Of a DNA stretch of 27,536 nucleotides, positions 24,001 to 27,536 are shown one piece after another. Numbering within the stretch: position 1 is the stretch's first letter; the number at the start of each line of letters is the position of its first letter. The notes beneath the pieces are model-generated. The model searched no databases, was not told the origin of the DNA, and was given only the letters and a program-made list of their open reading frames with translations. Source of the stretch: DAIRET01 sp036795455 (GTDB lineage Bacteria > Bacteroidota > Ignavibacteria > Ignavibacteriales > Ignavibacteriaceae); assembly GCA_036795455.1 (NCBI GenBank), contig DAIRET010000017.1:1-27536 (forward strand). Direction: 5' to 3'. A program made the translations under genes and the position numbers.

Positions 24001-24645
24001 AACTACTCAATGGATATGATTGTAAATACAAATGATCCGGCTAACCCGGTTATTACTGTTCCAATAAATATGGAAATCTTTATCCCGGTTGAATTAACTG
24101 CTTTCACAGCAAAGACAACAAGAGATGAAGTCCATTTGACTTGGCAAACCGCAACGGAAACAAATAATATGGGATTCGAAATCGAAAGAAGACGCAACGG
24201 TGTTGATGAATGGACGGCAGCAGGCTTTATCGATGGTAAAGGTACAACCACGGAAAAAACCGTTTACGGTTTTACAGATAAAGGATTATCAGCCGCTTCT
24301 TATGAATATAGACTTAAACAAGTAGACTTCGACGGTACATTCGAGTACAGTAAAGTTATTGAAGTAGAAGTCGGTATTCCATCGGATTATGTTTTAGAAC
24401 AAAACTACCCGAATCCGTTTAACCCGTCAACTACAATTCAATTCGGTTTACCGGTTGAAAGCAATGTTAAGTTGACAGTCTACAATAGCTTGGGACAACA
24501 GGTATCTGTACTTGTAAACACGAAGATGCCGGCTGGATTCCATTATATCAATTTTGATGCATCCTCACTTGCAAGCGGTACTTATATTTACCGTTTGGAA
24601 GCTGGTGAAAAAATTCAAACCAAGAAGATGCTTCTAATGAAATAG
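21046..24645 (+). CDS. C25 (gingipain-type) cysteine protease with T9SS sorting domain
   Basis: 1199 residues. Signal peptide MKKLCLIFSLFSFLLINSSF, then a propeptide-like region (about 25-215) and a C25 catalytic domain: YLIITAPEY (223-231), LLVGDTDKIPAW (283-294), catalytic His in YSGHGGETSW (H416), nucleophilic Cys in SFSCVTGSYH (C450), and the closing MGDPSIE (541-547). An Fn3 domain follows (about 557-665), then a beta-rich region with WNDIAATGTLVSSW and PFWDDLD motifs, another Ig/Fn3-like part (about 1015-1100) and the sorting domain (NYPNPFNP, ending TKKMLLMK). It is exported by T9SS and would degrade proteins at the surface or outside. GGAGACC precedes the ATG. A strong terminator follows. 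Confidence 0.93.
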   Translation: MKKLCLIFSLFSFLLINSSFAAAPDGVSITKNGRSYTINFNLPDLSFSTKKVEGNDFTLINTNYGTTTQVGRPALPQISFNLMITGNEKAPNISVLNSIAGNKTLTSHVIPFQEPWQRNLPLKDRPFNFDSKFYGSNASTGYQFIQVSEPFVIAGVRGVTVTIYPFNYNPSTKVLDYVKTASIKIDLSNPVETNYEHSVTYSDFYNNFFINYEKRSTKLIQNYLIITAPEYEAGLSTFVNHKNSFGFNVSLYTTTTTGTTTTAIKTFIQQLYSNPATKPEFILLVGDTDKIPAWTGSGEGSPKTDLNYVQLEGGDYFADAFIGRFSVASPQHLQNIIDKTIYMENNIGAFPKKNVFMAGQDNSSITEGTHNFVINNYFGPNGYTNLKLYMVSYGATTQQVINAMNDNQMFAIYSGHGGETSWADGPPMSQSQVNGLTNTTIYPFVYSFSCVTGSYHLAECFGETWIRTTNGGVTFYGSSVNSYWDEDDILEKRVFKSMFDESLTKVTPMFDMGKYLLVQHFGGTVTAGSTMLRYMEMYNCMGDPSIETKRIIMPDSTAPDPITNLSAGNQTSNSVVLSWTAPYDSTFGGVTGYDIRYSTTAIANDNDFNAAPQVVFAGQSDTLGTPKSFSVDNLTPNTLYYFAAKAMDMWGNKSPISNVVNSSTLVAPQCAVNPTSISHQLGTASILVDTVYIQNTTLNPSTLNYTVSFENHNYPSEAIQARLIPVSVNSEKGNDKENPEVTYGQSVKGQGGPDQFGYKWIDADESNGPQYVWNDIAATGTLVSSWTPTGTFGATDEGYAGPFNLGFNFKFYGQAKTQIYVSTNGFLCFAPLTSNSFSNASIPSTSVPNEIISPFWDDLDAKAPGTVHYKQDGNKFIMQWTNYQRYSGTASYTWQVVLYQSGKVMVYYKEMTGTINSATVGVENSTGDIGLQVAYNANYVKNNHALQIAAEPDWLSYSGNLSGLLYNGNSAAIELTINSEDYDAGNYSMDMIVNTNDPANPVITVPINMEIFIPVELTAFTAKTTRDEVHLTWQTATETNNMGFEIERRRNGVDEWTAAGFIDGKGTTTEKTVYGFTDKGLSAASYEYRLKQVDFDGTFEYSKVIEVEVGIPSDYVLEQNYPNPFNPSTTIQFGLPVESNVKLTVYNSLGQQVSVLVNTKMPAGFHYINFDASSLASGTYIYRLEAGEKIQTKKMLLMK

Positions 24646-24665
24646 TATTCAGTTTTATTTGAATT

Positions 24666-24701
24666 AAACGGGAACCCGGTAACGGAGTTCCCGTTTTTTT
24701 T
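24666..24701 (+). terminator. Strong intrinsic terminator after the C25 protease gene
   Basis: AAACGGGAAC (24666-24675) pairs with GTTCCCGTTT (24687-24696), followed by a T-run to 24701. It is the first clear terminator after 10224. Its arms and even its loop (CCGGTAACGG) closely resemble the terminator at 26266-26308. Confidence 0.93.
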
Positions 24702-24751
24702 GTCCATTATAATTCAGTCATTTATGTGTCTGTTTCAAACGACAAAAATCA

Positions 24752-24776
24752 CCCGGCTCTGTCGGGAAATGCCGAC
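24752..24776 (+). promoter_or_regulatory. Two overlapping, mutually exclusive hairpins
   Basis: CCCG (24752-24755) can pair with CGGG (24763-24766), while GTCGG (24761-24765) can pair instead with CCGAC (24772-24776). The arms overlap, so only one stem can form at a time. The site lies about 100 bases before the T9SS gene at 24880. The stems are short (4 and 5 bp), so this may be chance. Confidence 0.25.
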
Positions 24777-24879
24777 TAATAGCAGTTTAACCGGTGAAAT
24801 CAGATTAAAATAAGAGGTGATCAGGTGGCATGGAATGTGTTCGCAATTAGCATTATTCACAATATTATAAGAGATTAAA

Positions 24880-26247
24880 ATGCTATATAAAAAATTACTC
24901 ATTGTTATACTATTAGTTCTTTTTGGAGTTTCAAATTATGCTTCAAATGATGAACTGAGAGATCAAGTGCTTTCTCAATTTTCTAAATCCATCAAGTTTC
25001 AATTCAGCGACAGCCGTAAAAACCAGGGAAAGTTTTTATCACTAATAGAATACGAAGTTATACTAGAACAAGATTGGAATAATGGTGCATGGATTGATTA
25101 TAAACGAACATATAACACTACTAATTTAGATGCTGGAAACATGGAAGGTATTTCCCAGACCAATGCAAACGGTGTTTGGGTTAATACATCCAAAAACATT
25201 GTCAATTTCAGCTTAGATATGAGTGACTCATCATTCCGGTTTTTGAGTGTTTACAGTTACCAGTGGGATGCAAATACTTCAACATGGGCTCAAGCGGGTC
25301 GTTCGGAGTATTTATATGATGCCAATAATTTCTTAATCGGAGTTAATGGTTACTTGAATATGGGACCGTTAGAGATTCACTACGTTAGAATTACATATAC
25401 GAATAATAGTGCCGGAATGCCTTTGACGGAGATAGAAGAAAAATTCGACTTTCAAATCCAACAGTTTAAAAATGAGAAGCGTTTAACATATATTTATAAC
25501 CCTTCTAACCCGAAAGACTGTCAGACCGAGACCGAAGCATTCTGGACAGATACGGCATGGCAGGATACTTTAAGAACAACATACACCCGTAATTCAATGC
25601 TGAATCCAACTTTGATTATTATGGGAACACTTGAAAACGGAACAGTTTTTCAAAATACTAACCGCAACCAAATAAGTTATTTGGCTAATGGAGAAGATGT
25701 AACAGAGGATGTACATTCATTTTGGGATATGAATTCAAACACATGGACATTCAATTCCCGGCAAGTCTATACTTATACTTCTTTCGGTAAAATTGATGTG
25801 TATTTGTTCGAAGTATATTCAAATGGGAATTACGAACCATGGTTAAGAACCACTAACACTTATAACAGTGATAACAAATTGTCGATTGCTCTGGACGAAG
25901 CTTATTCAGAAGGAAGTTATCATTACAAGCAAAGAGAAATTTACACATATGAACCTTTGACCAATGATGATGTATTCACTGTAAACGAATATTCTTTGGA
26001 ACAAAATTACCCGAATCCATTCAACCCGGCTACAACAATTAAATTCGGATTGAATGCAACAAGTAATGTTAAACTTTCCGTTTATAATATAATCGGGCAG
26101 GAAGTTGCGGTTCTTGTTAATAAGGAACTCAATGCAGGAGTGTATTCAGTTGATTTTAATGCTGCATCACTAACAAGTGGAACCTATTTTTACCGTCTCG
26201 AAACGGGTGAAATAACACAAACAAGAAAGATGCTTCTAATCAAATAA
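24880..26247 (+). CDS. T9SS-secreted protein with W/Y-rich repeats
   Basis: 455 residues. Signal peptide MLYKKLLIVILLVLFGVSNY, a short charged region, then about seven or eight imperfect repeats between residues 58 and 360, each roughly 40 long, with the pattern W-x5-7-W-x3-5-R-x2-Y-x-Y: for example QDWNNGAWIDYKRTYN, YQWDANTSTWAQAGRSEYLY, FWTDTAWQDTLRTTYT and FWDMNSNTWTFNSRQVYTY. This resembles the YD-type or beta-propeller-like repeats of other T9SS cargo, but I cannot name the fold. The sorting domain (NYPNPFNP, ending TRKMLLIK) closely matches that of the preceding C25 protease. Probably a surface or released structural or binding protein. It has its own upstream region after a terminator. 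Confidence 0.85.
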   Translation: MLYKKLLIVILLVLFGVSNYASNDELRDQVLSQFSKSIKFQFSDSRKNQGKFLSLIEYEVILEQDWNNGAWIDYKRTYNTTNLDAGNMEGISQTNANGVWVNTSKNIVNFSLDMSDSSFRFLSVYSYQWDANTSTWAQAGRSEYLYDANNFLIGVNGYLNMGPLEIHYVRITYTNNSAGMPLTEIEEKFDFQIQQFKNEKRLTYIYNPSNPKDCQTETEAFWTDTAWQDTLRTTYTRNSMLNPTLIIMGTLENGTVFQNTNRNQISYLANGEDVTEDVHSFWDMNSNTWTFNSRQVYTYTSFGKIDVYLFEVYSNGNYEPWLRTTNTYNSDNKLSIALDEAYSEGSYHYKQREIYTYEPLTNDDVFTVNEYSLEQNYPNPFNPATTIKFGLNATSNVKLSVYNIIGQEVAVLVNKELNAGVYSVDFNAASLTSGTYFYRLETGEITQTRKMLLIK

Positions 26248-26265
26248 AAAAAATCACATTCGCTT

Positions 26266-26308
26266 AAAACAAAAGGGAATACCTGTAACGGGGTTCCCTT
26301 TTTGTTTT
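26266..26308 (+). terminator. Intrinsic terminator after the repeat-protein gene
   Basis: AAAGGGAA (26272-26279) pairs with TTCCCTTT (26294-26301), extended inward by CC/GG and outward through AAAAC/GTTTT (26266-26270 and 26304-26308). A T-run TTTTT (26299-26303) follows the GC core. The AAAAC/GTTTT arms also make it plausible in reverse. Confidence 0.85.
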
Positions 26309-26311
26309 GTC

Positions 26312-26319
26312 AACCGGTT
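26312..26319. promoter_or_regulatory. AACCGGTT palindrome, copy 4
   Basis: Context GTCAACCGGTTATCTTG, sharing the -CTT tail four bases or so downstream with copies 1 and 2. It lies between the terminator at 26308 and the candidate SulP promoter, some 45 bases upstream of the -35 box. Operator function is inference. Confidence 0.4.
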
Positions 26320-26364
26320 ATCTTGTGTACTTCATTAGCCCGTCTATTTGCAAAGAAAAAATAT

Positions 26365-26392
26365 TTGACTATTTTACAGATGAACGAATAAT
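26365..26392 (+). promoter_or_regulatory. Candidate promoter for the SulP gene
   Basis: TTGACT (26365-26370) and AATAAT (26387-26392) are 16 bases apart; each differs from the sigma-70 consensus at one position. It would give a 5' leader of about 155 bases before the ATG at 26557. Confidence 0.45.
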
Positions 26393-26556
26393 CAAAATGC
26401 ATGGAAAGCATTTAATTTCCTATCGTATCATATTAATTGATATGGATTGGTTGAAAATATATTTTAACAAAATCAGACCGGTGATAGCTATAATCGGTTA
26501 TTGCCGATCTTTGCACTGACTATTAAACTAATAGATTAATTATCGGATTTACTGAA

Positions 26557-27536
26557 ATGACAAAAGATAATCTTTCTTCGCAACAAGAAGTATCGCAAAA
26601 AGTTCAGGTCAACAAACAAAAATCTGGGATTATCGGTGATTTATTTGGTGGAACTGCTTCGATGCTTGTCGCTCTTCCTTCCGCAATTGCATTCGGACTG
26701 ATTATATATGCCCCGCTCGGTCCAGAGTTTTCAGGGCAGGCAGCACTCGGAGGAATTATCGGGACAATAATGCTCGGACTTGTCGCCCCGTTTGTCGGAG
26801 GAACCCGCCGTCTTGTAACGGCTCCGTGTGCCCCTGCCGCAGCAGTGCTCTCTGTTTTTGTTGGTGAAATGGTTAGTAAAGGGAGCGTCGAAATACAACT
26901 CATTCCGATTTACATTACTCTTGTCGCTTTGCTTGCAGGCGTTTTTCAACTGATTGCCGGATTAGCAGGAGGTGGTAGATTTATTAAGTATATTCCTTAC
27001 CCGGTTGTTGCAGGTTATTTAAGCGGTGTAGGTATATTGATTTTTATCGGGCAACTGCCAAAGTTTTTAGGTGTACCGGCAAAAACTTCTTTCTGGGATG
27101 CATTGACTACAGTTTCAGTATGGAACTATGACAGCATTATTATTGGAGCCGTAACTATTTTAACAATGCTTTTCATCTCGAAGATTATTAAAACTATACC
27201 GGCGGCAATACTTTCACTCATTACCGGAATCGGATGTTATTTTGTCTTATCAATATTTAATGAAAACTTGTTGACTCTTGATGGAAATTCGATGGTTATT
27301 GGAAAAATTTCCGCATCAGTAAGTGATGTAACAGCTTTGATTGGAAATCATTTGGGACTTTTTACACAAATAGATTTTTCAAAACTGTCCGAGGTTATAG
27401 TACCTGTATTTACTCTTGGTGTTTTACTTTCTATCGATACACTTAAAACATGTGTTGTTCTGGATGCTCTTACTTTTTCACGGCACAATTCAAATAAAGA
27501 AATAATCGGGCAGGGAGTTGCAAATATCTCTGCTTC
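26557..27536 (+). CDS. SulP-family inorganic anion transporter (3'-partial)
   Basis: 326 complete codons are visible and the frame is still open at the window end. After a ~25-residue polar N-terminus, membrane helices begin at GGTASMLVALPSAIAFGLII (31-50) and continue through YIPYPVVAGYLSGVGILIFI (about 146-165). The segment LSIDTLKTCVVLDALTFSRH (about 288-307) and the last residues GQGVANIS match the conserved SulP core (D-x-L and QG-x-x-N-x-x-S motifs) that forms the anion site. Members carry sulphate, bicarbonate or other anions; the substrate cannot be told from this part. Whether a STAS domain follows is outside the window. The start ATG has a weak ribosome site. Confidence 0.9.
   Translation, partial: MTKDNLSSQQEVSQKVQVNKQKSGIIGDLFGGTASMLVALPSAIAFGLIIYAPLGPEFSGQAALGGIIGTIMLGLVAPFVGGTRRLVTAPCAPAAAVLSVFVGEMVSKGSVEIQLIPIYITLVALLAGVFQLIAGLAGGGRFIKYIPYPVVAGYLSGVGILIFIGQLPKFLGVPAKTSFWDALTTVSVWNYDSIIIGAVTILTMLFISKIIKTIPAAILSLITGIGCYFVLSIFNENLLTLDGNSMVIGKISASVSDVTALIGNHLGLFTQIDFSKLSEVIVPVFTLGVLLSIDTLKTCVVLDALTFSRHNSNKEIIGQGVANISA

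Larger units (their letters stand above)
26248..26556. other. Intergenic region before the SulP transporter gene
   Basis: 309 bases without a convincing gene. In order it holds the terminator at 26266-26308, an AACCGGTT palindrome (26312-26319), a promoter-like pair (26365-26392) and a small stem ATCGG/CCGAT near 26493-26508. A 70-codon open frame from TTG 26307 has no ribosome site or recognisable protein character and is not called. Confidence 0.6.

Noticed and set aside
26307..26519. 70-codon plus-strand frame starting with TTG before the SulP gene
   Set aside because: It starts inside the terminator, has no ribosome site, and its composition looks like translated AT-rich intergenic DNA.

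Overview
The window is AT-rich bacterial DNA, most likely from an Ignavibacteria-type member of the Bacteroidota/Chlorobiota group. The main reason is four proteins ending in a type IX secretion (T9SS) C-terminal sorting domain with the NYPNPFNP-type signature. A Bacteroidota-style basic mini-protein of the AURKAIP1/COX24 (mS38) type and mixed use of Shine-Dalgarno sites agree with this. The taxonomic call is inference from protein style, not from a marker gene.

Layout. 1-1692 is the 3' part of a T9SS cargo gene carrying a GC-rich palindromic repeat inside its sorting domain. 1693-2044 is a non-coding stretch with strong hairpins. nadA (quinolinate synthase) follows at 2045-2992. A minus-strand group (about 4448 down to 3016) holds an HU protein, a zinc-ribbon/membrane/TPR protein, the 31-residue mS38-like protein and tRNA-Thr(CGU). 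A small unknown membrane protein (4885-5337) converges on a secreted amidohydrolase (5394-7049, minus) across a bidirectional terminator. Divergently, the three-gene proton-translocating transhydrogenase operon pntAA-pntAB-pntB runs 7317-10174 and ends at a terminator.

From about 10251 to 24701 eleven reading frames lie on the plus strand with short gaps and no convincing internal terminator: M16 peptidase, nuoG, nuoH, nuoI, a T9SS cargo with a LamG-like domain, a ComM/YifB AAA+ ATPase, an orphan Fic/AlbA-type winged-helix fragment with a 12-bp tandem repeat, an M14 carboxypeptidase, a VanX-like D-Ala-D-Ala dipeptidase and a C25 (gingipain-type) T9SS protease, the last ending at a strong terminator. 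A further T9SS cargo built of W/Y-rich repeats (24880-26247) and the first 326 codons of a SulP anion transporter (26557 to window end) close the window.

How the genes fit: the transhydrogenase and the complex I subunits G, H and I both handle NAD(P)H and proton motive force, but only three nuo genes are present, so the rest of complex I must lie elsewhere. The peptidases and T9SS cargo point to a life built on extracellular protein and peptide breakdown. I did not see a defence system, CRISPR array, prophage or transposase. The least-explained signals are an AACCGGTT palindrome found only in four intergenic regions, a structured stretch upstream of nadA, the palindrome inside the first sorting domain, near-identical terminators behind two adjacent T9SS genes, and the orphan repeat-bearing winged-helix gene overlapping comM.
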